A stretch of 64,000 nt of DNA, taken from Rhodobacteraceae bacterium Araon29. GTDB taxonomy: Bacteria; Pseudomonadota; Alphaproteobacteria; Rhodobacterales; Rhodobacteraceae. The stretch is taken from contig CP046865.1 in the NCBI GenBank assembly GCA_039640505.1, positions 2,471,501-2,535,500 on the forward strand, given 5' to 3'. The notes under the pieces were generated by a model. That model was not told the origin of the DNA and did not search any database. It was given only the letters and a program-made list of their open reading frames with translations. This document shows positions 39,504-48,866 of the stretch, in pieces. Both the position numbers and the translations under genes were made by a program. Numbering within the stretch: position 1 is the first letter of the stretch; each line of letters starts with the position of its first letter.

Positions 39504-39859
39504 TCTAGCGCCCCCTTTTTCCATTCATAGGCAAACCCGATGGTCAGGACTGCCAGAAAGACCATCATCGACCAGAATCCAAGGGTGCTCACGTCCTTAA
39601 ACGCAACCGCCCATGGAAACAAAAAGGCGATTTCCAGATCAAAAATGATGAACAGGATCGATACTAGGTAGAACCGGACATCAAATTTCATCCTAGCATC
39701 ATCAAACGCGTTGAACCCACATTCGTAGGCCGATACTTTTTCGGGATCAGGATTGCGCACCGCGATCACTGCGGCGGCCAATATCAACACAAGGCCCAGC
39801 CCAATGGCAATGGCCAGAAACACTAAAATCGGGAGGTATTCCCTTAGCATCTCACCCAC
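39494..39859 (-). CDS. nuoA: NADH-quinone oxidoreductase subunit A
   Basis: Three-helix membrane subunit and the first gene of the nuo cluster. The 121-residue protein contains [39 protein letters not shown] in pieces that match the family: the YECG motif on the loop that senses the active/deactive state, and the FDLE membrane acidic pair. GTG at 39859 is the best start because AAAGGAG lies 6 bases before it; an ATG three codons later has no such site. Confidence 0.96.
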   Translation of the reverse strand: MGEMLREYLPILVFLAIAIGLGLVLILAAAVIAVRNPDPEKVSAYECGFNAFDDARMKFDVRFYLVSILFIIFDLEIAFLFPWAVAFKDVSTLGFWSMMVFLAVLTIGFAYEWKKGALEWE

Positions 39860-40162
39860 AAGTGGCTCCTTTCTGCAAGCAGCTCAAAATGACTACTCTT
39901 CGATTTGGCTTGATGGGTGGTTTACTCTTGCCTTGATGCGGGGTCAACAAGGGTTCGCAACATTCCTGATGTAAAGTCAAATTTTGTAAAAACCTTAAAA
40001 CTTTATTGTTCAAGCGTGGGTTTTAAGTGGACTTTTATCAGGTCTGTTCTAATTACAAAGCGCTTAAATAGTTTAAACGGCTCTTCTTCATGATATTTAA
40101 CGCCGGCGAATTTTAACAGCGGCGACTCGCAAGCCCCTTAAGCGGACGATTAAACGGTTTTA
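39860..40162 (-). promoter_or_regulatory. nuo operon upstream region
   Basis: The 303 bases between the mccA stop and nuoA hold no gene. Reading toward nuoA, AAAGGAG serves the nuoA start. A TTGACC hexamer followed after 17 bases by TAAACC (about 39925-39955) is a weak promoter candidate, and a TTGACT lies further upstream in an AT-rich block (39970-40020). On the mccA side a CGCCG/CGGCG pairing near 40103-40125 is too weak to call a terminator. Confidence 0.3.
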
Positions 40163-42109
40163 TCACTCACCATCGGCATCATCTGCGAGCCCAATCAACG
40201 GATCATCTGCCGCAACTTGAGCGCCACTTTTGACCAGAACATCTTTAATATGGCAATCGCGCGGCGCCACCAAAACATGCTCCATTTTCATCGCTTCAAG
40301 TACCAGCAAACGCGTGCCCTGGGCTACCTGCTGTCCAGGTTGAACCAGTATGTCCCGCACCAAGCCCGGCATCGGCGCATTGATCTGAACGGCCTGATCG
40401 AGAGTATTGGATGTCCGGTTGAGCGGGTCGAGCACGTCAAAGAGCAATCCGCCATTTACAAAGACCGTGATCTCAGGACCGTTTTGATAAAGCGGCGGCA
40501 AATGTTGATCTGTAAGTTGCCATTTTTGGCCATCATAATGAGCCTCAACCTTGTTGCAATCATAGTCTAGGAGACAGCGGTCCCCAAGAACTGTCGCCGT
40601 GACTTCATAAAGGTTGTCTTTGTGGCTGAGCCCCAATCGGCTTTGAAGGGGTGACCAAAGTGTAAATCCTGCCAGTGGATTGGGTTGAAATTGTAAATCA
40701 ATAACGGCCAGCGCTGCAGCAATGATCGCATTCTGCGGAGCAGATTTTGGCGCAACCAATGCCTCAAAATCGCGTGCGATTAGATCGGTATCCACATCGC
40801 CGCTTCGAAAGGCTGAATTTTGGCTGAGAGCCGTTAAAAAGCCAAGGTTCGTCACAGCGCCCGCCACATGGGTGCATTGTAAAGCATGGGTCAGCTTGTC
40901 CATCGCCTTATCGCGGCTTTGCGCATGCACAATAAGCTTGGCAATCATTGGATCGTAGAACGGCGATATGTCATCACCAGAGCGAACCGCGCTGTCGGCT
41001 CTGCACCCTTCGGCAAAAGCAATATGCTCAAGGCGGCCAGCGGCCGGCAGAAAGCCTTTTTCGGCATCTTCGGCATAGAGCCTTGCCTCAATCGCATGGC
41101 CGTTTAGGTGCAGATCATTTTGCGCCTTTGGCAGCGGCTCGCCTGCTGCCACACGCAATTGCCATTCTACCAGATCAATGCCAGTCACCGCCTCGGTAAC
41201 CGGGTGCTCGACCTGCAGGCGTGTGTTCATTTCCATAAACCAGAAACGATCGGGTCGCAGACCGTCACTTGCATCGGTGATAAATTCGATGGTGCCTGCG
41301 CCTTTATAATGGATGGCCTGCGCTGCGCGAACAGCTGCGTCGCCCATGGCGCTGCGCATATCTTCGCACATTCCGGGCGCGGGCGCTTCTTCGATGACTT
41401 TCTGATGGCGCCGCTGCAATGAGCAATCGCGCTCAAAAAGATGGATCACGTCGTGGCCATCGCCAAAAACCTGCACCTCGATATGGCGCGGACAGCTGAT
41501 ATATTTTTCGATAAGAACCGCGTCATTGCCAAAGGCGGTCTGGGCCTCCGCGCGGGCCGATTGCAGAGCGTTGGTGAACTCCTCTGCACTTTCCACCAAA
41601 CGCATGCCTTTGCCGCCGCCGCCAGCGACCGCTTTGATCAGAACAGGATAGCCGATCTGCTCTGCTTGTTCGGCTAGATACGCATCGCTTTGATCAGCCC
41701 CGTGATAGCCAGGCACCACCGGCACGCCGGCCTTTTGCATCAACGCTTTGGCTGCATCTTTAAGTCCCATGGCACGGATGGACGAAGCCGATGGCCCGAT
41801 AAACGTCAATCCAGCGGCTTCCACCGCTTCAACGAACTCAGGGTTTTCGGATAAAAATCCATACCCGGGGTGTATCGCTTGAGCGCCGCTATCAAGCGCA
41901 GCCTTAATGATGCGTGCGCTGTTTAGGTAGCTTTGCGCAGGCGATGCGGCGCCAATATGCACAGCTTCGTCCGCGCTGGCGACATGCAAGCTGTCCCGGT
42001 CCACATCAGAATAGACCGCCACCGTGGCAATGCCCATTTTTTGCGCTGTTCGCGCCACCCGAGCCGCAATTTCACCGCGGTTGGCAATCAGAATTTTTTC
42101 AAACATCTT
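40163..42109 (-). CDS. mccA: Methylcrotonyl-CoA carboxylase, biotin-carrying subunit
   Basis: Biotin carboxylase plus biotin carrier subunit of 3-methylcrotonyl-CoA carboxylase in leucine degradation. ATG at 42109 (MFEKILIANRGEIAARV) gives 648 residues. The biotin carboxylase domain has the ATP loop VAGGGGKGMRLVE, the EKYISCPRHIEVQVFGD block and the FMEMNTRLQVEHPVTE active site. The C-terminal carrier domain has the biotinyl lysine in LEAMKMEHVL. Pairing with mccB and ivd in one operon argues for methylcrotonyl-CoA over propionyl- or geranyl-CoA as substrate. Biotin is added by BirA, also encoded in this window. HMG-CoA lyase and methylglutaconyl-CoA hydratase genes are not adjacent. Confidence 0.9.
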   Translation of the reverse strand, partial: KMFEKILIANRGEIAARVARTAQKMGIATVAVYSDVDRDSLHVASADEAVHIGAASPAQSYLNSARIIKAALDSGAQAIHPGYGFLSENPEFVEAVEAAGLTFIGPSASSIRAMGLKDAAKALMQKAGVPVVPGYHGADQSDAYLAEQAEQIGYPVLIKAVAGGGGKGMRLVESAEEFTNALQSARAEAQTAFGNDAVLIEKYISCPRHIEVQVFGDGHDVIHLFERDCSLQRRHQKVIEEAPAPGMCEDMRSAMGDAAVRAAQAIHYKGAGTIEFITDASDGLRPDRFWFMEMNTRLQVEHPVTEAVTGIDLVEWQLRVAAGEPLPKAQNDLHLNGHAIEARLYAEDAEKGFLPAAGRLEHIAFAEGCRADSAVRSGDDISPFYDPMIAKLIVHAQSRDKAMDKLTHALQCTHVAGAVTNLGFLTALSQNSAFRSGDVDTDLIARDFEALVAPKSAPQNAIIAAALAVIDLQFQPNPLAGFTLWSPLQSRLGLSHKDNLYEVTATVLGDRCLLDYDCNKVEAHYDGQKWQLTDQHLPPLYQNGPEITVFVNGGLLFDVLDPLNRTSNTLDQAVQINAPMPGLVRDILVQPGQQVAQGTRLLVLEAMKMEHVLVAPRDCHIKDVLVKSGAQVAADDPLIGLADDADGE

Positions 42110-42150
42110 AGGTCTCACTATTAGAAGCCTTTTGTTAGATCGGGCGTCAC

Positions 42151-43755
42151 TTACATCCGGAAAACGCCAAATTGTGTGTCTTCTATTGGGGCATTAAGAG
42201 CCGCACGCAGCGACAGGAAAAGCACCTCGCGGGATTTCCGGGGATCAATAATGCCGTCATCCCAAAGCCGTGCGCTGGCATAGAGCGGATGGGATTGGCG
42301 TTCAAACATGTCAATGGTCGGGGCTTTGAAAGCCTCTTCTTCTTCGTTGCTCCAAGAGCCCCCCTTACGCTCAATGGCATCGCGCTTGACCGTTGCCAAA
42401 ACGCCTGCGGCTTGCGCGCCGCCCATGACAGAGATGCGGCTCGCTGGCCAGCTCCACATGAAGCGCGGCTGATAAGCACGCCCGGACATGCCATAATTTC
42501 CGGCCCCAAAGCTGCCGCCGACCACCATGGTGACTTTCGGAACGGCAGTGGTCGCCACCGCAGTCACCATTTTGGCACCATGGCGCGCTATACCCTGGTT
42601 TTCGTATTTTTGCCCCACCATAAACCCAGTGATATTTTGCAAAAACACCAAAGGTATTTTGCGCTGGCTGCACAGTTCAACAAAATGCGCGCCTTTCTGC
42701 GCAGACTCGCTAAATAAAACACCATTATTGGCAATGATCCCCACAGGGCATCCCATAAGATGGGCAAAACCTGTCACCAAAGTTTCCCCAAAACGCGGTT
42801 TAAACTCATCAAAGCGCGATCCATCAATCACGCGCATCAAAAGCTCGCGGATATCATAGGGTTTGCGCAAGTCGGGCGGCACTATGCCAAGGATTTCCTC
42901 GGGATCATAGGCGGGATCTTCGGGGGACTGCAAAACGACCCCTGTCGGCTTTTGGCGGTTTAAATTGCCAACCGCGCGGCGCGCCAAGGCCAAAGCATGC
43001 GCATCATCTTCGGCAAGGTAATCGGCCACACCCGACATCCGGGTATGCACATCGCCGCCGCCGAGCGCTTCGGCGCTGACAACTTCGCCAGTTGCCGCCT
43101 TTACTAAAGGCGGTCCGGCCAAAAAGATCGTGCCTTGGTCTTTGACGATAATGGTCACATCAGACATTGCCGGCACATAGGCGCCGCCCGCCGTGCAAGA
43201 CCCCATCACCACGGCGATTTGGGCAATGCCTTTGGCCGACATGCGGGCCTGATTGTAAAAAATTCGGCCGAAATGATCTCGGTCGGGAAAGACCTCATCC
43301 TGATTGGGCAAATTCGCCCCACCGCTATCAACCAGATAGATACAGGGCAGATGACATTCTTCGGCAATTTCTTGAGCTCTGAGGTGTTTTTTCACGCTCA
43401 TAGGGAAATATGTGCCGCCTTTGACCGTTGCATCATTGCACACCACCATGCAGTCGATGCCATTCACCTGACCGACCCCTGCAATCACACCGGCAGATGG
43501 CGCTGCGCCCTCGTACATCCCATGCGCGGCGGTCACTCCGATTTCTAAAAACGGACTGCCCGGATCCAACAGGTTTGATACCCGATCCCGCGGCAACAGC
43601 TTGCCGCGCGACAGATGCCGTTCCCGCGCCGCCTCACCGCCGCCCAGCTCTGCCATTTGCACCGCTTCTTGCACCGCAGAAAGGGCGGCAAGCTGGGACT
43701 GCCGATTTGCGTTGAAGTCTTCGGAATTTGTGATCACTTTTGACTTAAGTTTCAT
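42151..43755 (-). CDS. mccB: Methylcrotonyl-CoA carboxylase, carboxyltransferase subunit
   Basis: Transfers the carboxyl group from biotin to 3-methylcrotonyl-CoA. The 534-residue protein is a complete crotonase-fold carboxyltransferase: N-terminal [20 protein letters not shown]-like segment, [27 protein letters not shown] (strongly MCC-specific), [15 protein letters not shown], and [21 protein letters not shown] near the C-terminal half. It lies 15 bases after a small membrane-protein gene and 41 bases before mccA on the same strand. The DRDHFGR motif separates it from propionyl-CoA carboxylase. Confidence 0.93.
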   Translation of the reverse strand: MKLKSKVITNSEDFNANRQSQLAALSAVQEAVQMAELGGGEAARERHLSRGKLLPRDRVSNLLDPGSPFLEIGVTAAHGMYEGAAPSAGVIAGVGQVNGIDCMVVCNDATVKGGTYFPMSVKKHLRAQEIAEECHLPCIYLVDSGGANLPNQDEVFPDRDHFGRIFYNQARMSAKGIAQIAVVMGSCTAGGAYVPAMSDVTIIVKDQGTIFLAGPPLVKAATGEVVSAEALGGGDVHTRMSGVADYLAEDDAHALALARRAVGNLNRQKPTGVVLQSPEDPAYDPEEILGIVPPDLRKPYDIRELLMRVIDGSRFDEFKPRFGETLVTGFAHLMGCPVGIIANNGVLFSESAQKGAHFVELCSQRKIPLVFLQNITGFMVGQKYENQGIARHGAKMVTAVATTAVPKVTMVVGGSFGAGNYGMSGRAYQPRFMWSWPASRISVMGGAQAAGVLATVKRDAIERKGGSWSNEEEEAFKAPTIDMFERQSHPLYASARLWDDGIIDPRKSREVLFLSLRAALNAPIEDTQFGVFRM

Positions 43756-43770
43756 GGCATCCTCTTTACA

Positions 43771-44109
43771 CTAAGCTCTTGGAACAAGGTCGTTGGCAAG
43801 ACTTCTTTTAAAGTGCAACAATTGCCCCCAATAGCCGGCAACATACCTGTAGGGTGCAGCATTTGCCGGCTGGCAAACGACCTCAATCCGCTCCCAAAAA
43901 GCGCGACCTGCGAGAGCATAACAATCTGTCAGTTGCGCAGACCGTCCCTCGGCACTTTCATTTTCAAGGTAAAGCGCGCTGTAGTGATCAATGATGTCAG
44001 TCTCGCTTAAGGTAGTGGTTTGCACCCCAAGGCGCAGCGCGATAAGTCCGACAACCGCTATAAACAGCGCCATAGCAATCCAAGCAAAAGAGAACGTTCC
44101 AATTTGCAT
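43771..44109 (-). CDS. Small membrane protein coupled in the ivd-mcc operon
   Basis: A 112-residue protein with one N-terminal hydrophobic helix (FAWIAMALFIAVVGLIALRLGV) and a soluble domain with two cysteines (LTDCYALAG, EVVCQPAN). The ATG at 44109 shares its A with the TGA of the upstream small gene (TGATG), so translational coupling fixes the start; a GTG seven codons earlier is less likely. The protein is probably anchored in the inner membrane with the domain outside. I do not recognise the family. Its conserved place between ivd and mccB hints at a link to the catabolic operon, without a known function. Confidence 0.7.
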   Translation of the reverse strand: MQIGTFSFAWIAMALFIAVVGLIALRLGVQTTTLSETDIIDHYSALYLENESAEGRSAQLTDCYALAGRAFWERIEVVCQPANAAPYRYVAGYWGQLLHFKRSLANDLVPRA

Positions 44110-44300
44110 CACGGTTGCCGCAGTGACCAAAGGAGCAATGCAGGATCCGCAGTCATTTTCAAATCACAGTTTGCACCGGCGTTCACATGCGGCTGGTTGG
44201 AGGTCTTTTCCCCGGTTTCTAAAAGTTTCAAAATATCCGCCAAAGCCCCCTGCCCCATAAGCCAGATTATCGCAATTGTGATCGCGAAAACCTGTTTCAT
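44109..44300 (-). CDS. Small secreted protein coupled to ivd
   Basis: A 63-residue product with a clear signal peptide ([20 protein letters not shown], cleavage expected before DILKLL) and a mature part of about 42 residues with one cysteine ([10 protein letters not shown]). Its ATG overlaps the ivd stop (ATGA, 44297-44300), and its TGA overlaps the next start (TGATG). This double coupling is good evidence that it is translated. No family is recognised. A single unpaired cysteine and short length suggest a periplasmic or membrane-associated peptide. Confidence 0.62.
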   Translation of the reverse strand: MKQVFAITIAIIWLMGQGALADILKLLETGEKTSNQPHVNAGANCDLKMTADPALLLWSLRQP

Positions 44301-45460
44301 CGCATGGCCGACATCAATTCGCGCCCTACGAGCATGCGCCTAATTTCCGAGGTCCCCGCCCCAATTTCCATCAGCTTTGCATCGCGGAAAATGCGCGCCA
44401 CCGGTGCATCTGCCAAAAAGCCCGCACCGCCCAGCGCCTGTACTGCCTGATGCGCAACCTGCATCGCCTGTTCTGAGGCATAAAGCACGCAGGCCGCAGC
44501 ATCTTGGCGGGTCACTGCGCCGCGATCACAGGCTTTGGCCACTTCATATACATAGGCCCGCGCTGAATTCATTGCGGTGTACATATCGGCTATTTTGCCC
44601 TGCATCAGTTGGAAATCGCCAATGCTTTGGCCGAATTGCTTGCGCTCGACCATGTAAGGCATCACCTCATCCAGACAGGCGGCCATAATCCCGCAGCCAA
44701 TCCCCGAAAGCACAACCCGCTCATAATCCAGACCGGACATCAGCACCTGCACACCCTTACCCTCTTCGCCGAGCATATTTTCAAACGGCACTTCGACATC
44801 GTCAAAGATGAGTTCGGCGGTGTTCGAGCCCCGCATCCCCAATTTGTCAAAATGCGGCGAGGTGGAAAATCCGGTCATTTCCTTTTCGATCAAAAAAGCC
44901 GTGATGCCCTTTGAGCCGCCGCTCGGATCGGTTTTCGCATAAACCACAAGCGTATCTGCATCCGGCCCATTGGTGATCCAGTATTTATTGCCGTTGAGCC
45001 GATAATAGCCGTTTAGCTTTTCTGCCTTTAGCTTCATCGACACCACATCAGAGCCGGCGCTAGGCTCAGACATCGCCAAGGCACCCACATGCGCGCCCGA
45101 AATCAGCCGTGGAAGGTATTTTTCCTTTTGCGCCTGGGTGCCGTTGAGCTTGATCTGGTTAACACAGAGGTTGGAGTGCGCCCCATAGGACAAGCTGACA
45201 GAGGCGCTCGCGCGCGCAACCTCTTCCACTGCTACCGTATGGGCCAGATAGCTCATACCAGCGCCGCCAAATTCTTCATCAACCGTCAGCCCTAGAAGGC
45301 CTAAATCCCCCATTTCACGCCAAAGATGCGCGGGAAACTGATTGCTTTGATCAATCTCGGCGGCCAAGGGCGCAACCCGTTCTTGCGCCCAGCGGTGCAC
45401 CTGCTCACGCAGAGCAGTCACATCTTCACCCAGATCAAATTCCATCGCAGCGTTAAACAT
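44297..45460 (-). CDS. ivd: Isovaleryl-CoA dehydrogenase
   Basis: FAD enzyme converting isovaleryl-CoA to 3-methylcrotonyl-CoA, the substrate of the MccAB carboxylase encoded downstream. The 387-residue acyl-CoA dehydrogenase includes [42 protein letters not shown], the [17 protein letters not shown] region, and the C-terminal [33 protein letters not shown] has the Glu expected of the isovaleryl-CoA class. ATG at 45460 has GAGG 7 bases before it; another ATG at 45472 sits next to the operator and is less likely. First gene of ivd - two small genes - mccB - mccA. Confidence 0.93.
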   Translation of the reverse strand: MFNAAMEFDLGEDVTALREQVHRWAQERVAPLAAEIDQSNQFPAHLWREMGDLGLLGLTVDEEFGGAGMSYLAHTVAVEEVARASASVSLSYGAHSNLCVNQIKLNGTQAQKEKYLPRLISGAHVGALAMSEPSAGSDVVSMKLKAEKLNGYYRLNGNKYWITNGPDADTLVVYAKTDPSGGSKGITAFLIEKEMTGFSTSPHFDKLGMRGSNTAELIFDDVEVPFENMLGEEGKGVQVLMSGLDYERVVLSGIGCGIMAACLDEVMPYMVERKQFGQSIGDFQLMQGKIADMYTAMNSARAYVYEVAKACDRGAVTRQDAAACVLYASEQAMQVAHQAVQALGGAGFLADAPVARIFRDAKLMEIGAGTSEIRRMLVGRELMSAMR

Positions 45461-45476
45461 CCGCAACCTCATTTAT

Positions 45477-45490
45477 TGAACAACTGTTCA
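45477..45490. promoter_or_regulatory. Palindromic operator upstream of ivd
   Basis: TGAACA-AC-TGTTCA is a perfect 6-base palindrome with a 2-base spacer, 17-30 bases before the ivd start codon. Size and symmetry are those of a dimeric regulator site, for example TetR or a similar family. Branched-chain amino acid and acyl-CoA genes are commonly repressed by TetR- or MerR-type regulators. No regulator gene is nearby. Binding is inferred. Confidence 0.5.
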
Positions 45491-45619
45491 TATTTAGCCG
45501 TGTGGGAGCTAATAGGTCAAGCAATATTCGCAGGTTTCACGCTTTTTATAGGATCATACTGGCAAATAAAGAGCGTGCCACTGGCCCCAATCAAGCCAGC
45601 AGAGCGCTTTGGCTGGGCC

Positions 45620-46813
45620 TTAGGCGGCTTGATAGACCGCGCTGACCTCTGCCCGGATTATTCTAGCAATAAGCGCGCAGTCTTCGAGCGAAAAGGTGAG
45701 CGGAATGCGCATATCAATCAAGCCAGCAAGAATGCGGTCACTTTTCGGCATCGGGGCGCTTTCAGCATATCGCCAGCTGTCATAGCGCGATGTAAAACCG
45801 CTTGGCTCGGCGCCGCCAAACCATTTTAGCTCAACGCCGCGACCTGCACAGCGCGTAAGCACATCCTGCACCGCATCTGGCGGCCAGTCGAGCAGCAAGA
45901 ACTGAATAGAAGATCCGACATATTTTTCCGCAGCAGGTCGCGGCACCAAAGACAGCCCCGGCGTTTCCTGCAAGCCGGCCTCAACTGTTTGATAACGGCT
46001 ATTCCAAGCCTCGCATTGGGCTTCAAGCCGCCGCAGTTGCGGACGCAAAATAGCCGCACGCAGATGATCCATGCGGCCCGAAATATTCGGCGTTTCATAG
46101 CGCAATGTCTCAAAAGCCGCTGGTGGCGGCGCGGCAAGATGCTTTTCATACAGCATATAGGATCCTGATAGCATAATCGCCCGCGCCATAACCTGTGCAT
46201 CATCGGTGATTAGAAATCCGCCCTCACCCGAATTCATATGTTTATAAGTCTGGGTGGAATAGCAGCCCACGCGGCCAAAGCGACCAGACCATTGATCATC
46301 CCACTGTGCCCCCATCGTGTGCGCACAGTCTTCAATAACGGTAATTCCGGCCGCATCGCAAATCTCCATCAGGCGCTGCATATCACATATATGCCCGCGC
46401 ATATGGCTTAGCATTAAAACCTTGGCCTGATCCGCCTTGGCTTCCAAATCCGCCAGATCGATCACCAGATCTTCGGTCACGCCAACAAACACCGGCCGCG
46501 CGCCCACCGCAGCGATAGAGCCGGGCACCGGTGCCAAAGTAAAGGCATTGGTTAGCACCGCATCGCCCGGCCCGACCTGCAAAGCCCGCAAAGCTGTGGC
46601 CAAAGCGTACCCGCCCGAGGCCACCGCCAAACAGTAGCGCGCTCCAACCGAGGCGGCAAACTCCTGCTCCAAAAGCGCCACTTCACCCAGCTCGCCCTCA
46701 GCCACGTTATAGCGGTGCAAACGACCAGTTTTTAGCACCGCAACAGCGGCGTCCACCGCATCCTCAGGGATCGGTTCTTGCTGTGTAAATTGACCAGAAA
46801 ATCGTTCAATCAT
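45620..46813 (-). CDS. DegT/DnrJ/EryC1/StrS family aminotransferase
   Basis: A 397-residue PLP-dependent enzyme of the sugar-aminotransferase fold. Relevant features are ASGGYALATALRAL (PLP phosphate loop), VIEDCAHTMGAQWDDQ (Asp contacting the PLP ring nitrogen), and STQTYKHMNSGEGGFL, where the Lys in TYKHMNSGEGG is the Schiff-base residue. ATG at 46813 (MIERFSGQFTQQ) is preferred; the frame stays open 21 codons further. No sugar-nucleotide genes are adjacent, so a role in surface-sugar synthesis cannot be claimed. It is divergent from the MmgE/PrpD gene, sharing a 135-base intergenic region. Confidence 0.82.
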   Translation of the reverse strand: MIERFSGQFTQQEPIPEDAVDAAVAVLKTGRLHRYNVAEGELGEVALLEQEFAASVGARYCLAVASGGYALATALRALQVGPGDAVLTNAFTLAPVPGSIAAVGARPVFVGVTEDLVIDLADLEAKADQAKVLMLSHMRGHICDMQRLMEICDAAGITVIEDCAHTMGAQWDDQWSGRFGRVGCYSTQTYKHMNSGEGGFLITDDAQVMARAIMLSGSYMLYEKHLAAPPPAAFETLRYETPNISGRMDHLRAAILRPQLRRLEAQCEAWNSRYQTVEAGLQETPGLSLVPRPAAEKYVGSSIQFLLLDWPPDAVQDVLTRCAGRGVELKWFGGAEPSGFTSRYDSWRYAESAPMPKSDRILAGLIDMRIPLTFSLEDCALIARIIRAEVSAVYQAA

Positions 46814-46948
46814 GCAGCATTGATGCGCTAGAGAAAGCGCGAGGTCAATGGCATTTGAGCGACATATGCACTGCAATCATGTCGCAAAGGCCGCAGAAAG
46901 CCATCGGCGTCAGGCAAACAATACCTTTAGCCCCGAAAGGAATGTTTT

Positions 46949-48250
46949 ATGACGCCGCTCAAATTCATTCATGCTTTTGATATGCACGCCGCACCACCTG
47001 ATTTGCGCGCGCGCATCAAACTCAATCTTCTCGATTTAATCGGCATTGCCGCCGCGGGCCGCCAAACCCGTCTAGCGCAGATTATAAACGATCACGCCAC
47101 CGAGAACTTTGGCGGCACCCTGCCAATGCTGTTTGACGGCCGCCATGCCAGCGCCCAAGGCGCGGCGCTCGCAGCAGGTATGACCATAGACAGCCTTGAT
47201 GGCCACGACGGGTTCAACCCGGCCAAGGGCCATATTGGATGCCCGATGATGCCCGCTGCACTGATGTTTGGCCATGAGGCCAACATCAGTGGACAAGATT
47301 TTTTAAACAGCCTGATTATGGGTTATGAGTTTGGCGCGCGGGCGGCGATGGCGCAGCATGGCACCGTGCCCGACTATCATACCTCGGGCAGTTGGGGTGC
47401 CACCGCTGCGACTGCCGCTGGCGCGCGCATTGCAAACCTGACCTCTGACCAAACACGACACGCGCTCGGGATTGCAGAATACCACGGCCCGCGCAGCCAG
47501 ATGATGCGCTGCATTGACCACCCCACAATGCTCAAAGACGGTGCAGGCTGGGGCGCCATGACCGGGGTTGCGGCGGTAAAACTGGCGCTTAGCGGCTTTA
47601 CCGGCGCCCCGGCGCTGACCATCGAGCAAGCGCCGGAATACTGGCAGGATCTTGGCGCAGATTGGTACCTGCGCAAGCAATATTTCAAACCCTATCCGGT
47701 GTGCCGCTGGGCCCAGCCACCGATTGAGGCAGCACTCAAGCTGCGCCAAGCCCATCACATCCAACCCGCGCAGATTGATAAGATCGAAATCATCACCTTC
47801 CATCAGTCTGTACGCCTGGCCACCTCAACGCCGCGCACCACGGAAGAGGCGCAATACTCAACCTCATTTCCGGTCGCCATAGCGCTGGCGCGCGGCACTG
47901 TTACACCTGCAGATATCGCAGACGACAATCTGACCGACCCAGAAATCCTGCGTCTGTCGCATGCTATAACCCTGCGCGAAGATGACACCGCCAATGCCGC
48001 CTTTCCGGCGCGGCGCCTGGCGCGGGTCGCCATCACGCTTTTGGATGGGCGCCACTATGAAAGCGACTGGAGCGAAGCGCGCTGGGATGCTGCCGCGCCG
48101 CCATCCGAGAAAGAGCTACGCGAAAAATATCACGCGCTTGCCGATCCGGTTTTGGGGCCGCACCGCGCCGGCGACATTGAAAGTGCCGTAGAGACCTTGG
48201 ACAAAACTGCCCTCAGCACCCTATCCCAACACATCCTGTGCCCACTTTAA
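46949..48250 (+). CDS. MmgE/PrpD family protein
   Basis: A 433-residue protein of the 2-methylcitrate dehydratase-like fold. The N-terminal helical domain begins FIHAFDMHAAPPDLRARIKLNLLDLIGIAAAG; then LDGHDGFNPAKGHIGCPMMPAAL, EYHGPRSQMMRCIDHPTMLKDGAGWGAM and KPYPVCRWAQPPIEAALKL are family blocks. The C-terminal SSF/lid domain ends with ELREKYHALADPVLG. Family members include PrpD, cis-aconitate decarboxylase and iminodisuccinate epimerase, so the substrate is open; the flanking gene gives no hint. AAAGGAATG precedes the ATG. G+C is higher than in neighbours. Confidence 0.85.
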   Translation: MTPLKFIHAFDMHAAPPDLRARIKLNLLDLIGIAAAGRQTRLAQIINDHATENFGGTLPMLFDGRHASAQGAALAAGMTIDSLDGHDGFNPAKGHIGCPMMPAALMFGHEANISGQDFLNSLIMGYEFGARAAMAQHGTVPDYHTSGSWGATAATAAGARIANLTSDQTRHALGIAEYHGPRSQMMRCIDHPTMLKDGAGWGAMTGVAAVKLALSGFTGAPALTIEQAPEYWQDLGADWYLRKQYFKPYPVCRWAQPPIEAALKLRQAHHIQPAQIDKIEIITFHQSVRLATSTPRTTEEAQYSTSFPVAIALARGTVTPADIADDNLTDPEILRLSHAITLREDDTANAAFPARRLARVAITLLDGRHYESDWSEARWDAAAPPSEKELREKYHALADPVLGPHRAGDIESAVETLDKTALSTLSQHILCPL

Positions 48251-48396
48251 ATCAGGTCAGATTAAATCAGTTCATATTTTTTCTTTGCATAAATACTCAC
48301 TTAAGAACGGTAACAGCCCTCCAAAACGCTTGCTTTAAGGCCGCTGATGGAGCGTAGCAATTACCGCGCCTTGCCCCTAAGGGTTCCACCAAGTCT

Positions 48397-48804
48397 CTAA
48401 GACTTCTCTTGATACATAATATCTATTTTTAGGTTACTGGGGTCTAAAACAAAGGCAGCATAATACCGTGACCCGTGGTATTCAGGGTAATTCTTAGGGG
48501 CATTTATGATGTGATTTTTCCCAAATAGTCTCACAATAGATTTGTAGATGGCATCTACTTGTTCAGCGCTTGAAGCCTTTAGAGCTATATGATGGAAACC
48601 GGGTTGGTATATTTGATGCGCGTCACCTGAGCGTTTAGGATCAGATTTATAAAGCAGAAACTCACACTCATTATCTTTATCATAAACCAAAATAGCCTCA
48701 TTTTGCTCAACAAGCTCGTAGCCCAAAGGCATTAAAACCGCATCGTAGAATTTTTGACTTTCTTCCAAACAAACAACTGAAAGTGCAAGGTGATGTAATA
48801 TCAT
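48397..48804 (-). CDS. VOC family (glyoxalase-like) protein
   Basis: A 135-residue vicinal-oxygen-chelate protein with two beta-alpha-beta-beta-beta modules. The N-terminal HHLALSVVCLEESQKFYDAVLMPLGYELVE is the first module with a metal His; GFHHIALKASSAEQVDAIY opens the second; YYAAFVLDPSNLKIDIMY ends it. ATG at 48804 is taken as start (MILHHLALS); the frame runs on 35 codons upstream without family character. The start codon lies within the 3' arm of a 9-bp hairpin. Metal ligands are compatible with a small lyase, dioxygenase or antibiotic-resistance type, but no substrate can be assigned. Confidence 0.82.
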   Translation of the reverse strand: MILHHLALSVVCLEESQKFYDAVLMPLGYELVEQNEAILVYDKDNECEFLLYKSDPKRSGDAHQIYQPGFHHIALKASSAEQVDAIYKSIVRLFGKNHIINAPKNYPEYHGSRYYAAFVLDPSNLKIDIMYQEKS

Positions 48805-48848
48805 GGCAGTATCCTTAGTATAATTACCAGTGATACCTTTACTGCCAT
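48803..48848 (-). promoter_or_regulatory. Hairpin that can cover the VOC gene start codon
   Basis: ATGGCAGTA (48803-48811) and TACTGCCAT (48840-48848) form a perfect 9-base inverted repeat with 28 bases between. In the minus-strand transcript the 3' arm ends at the first two bases of the VOC start codon, and the AAGGA ribosome-binding site lies at the end of the loop. An alternative pairing GTATC/GATAC (48832-48836 with 48809-48813) overlaps it. Such a layout could make translation depend on RNA folding (thermometer, small ligand or trans-acting RNA), or the repeat could be a DNA operator. Confidence 0.45.
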
Positions 48849-48866
48849 CCAATAGATACTGGCGCG

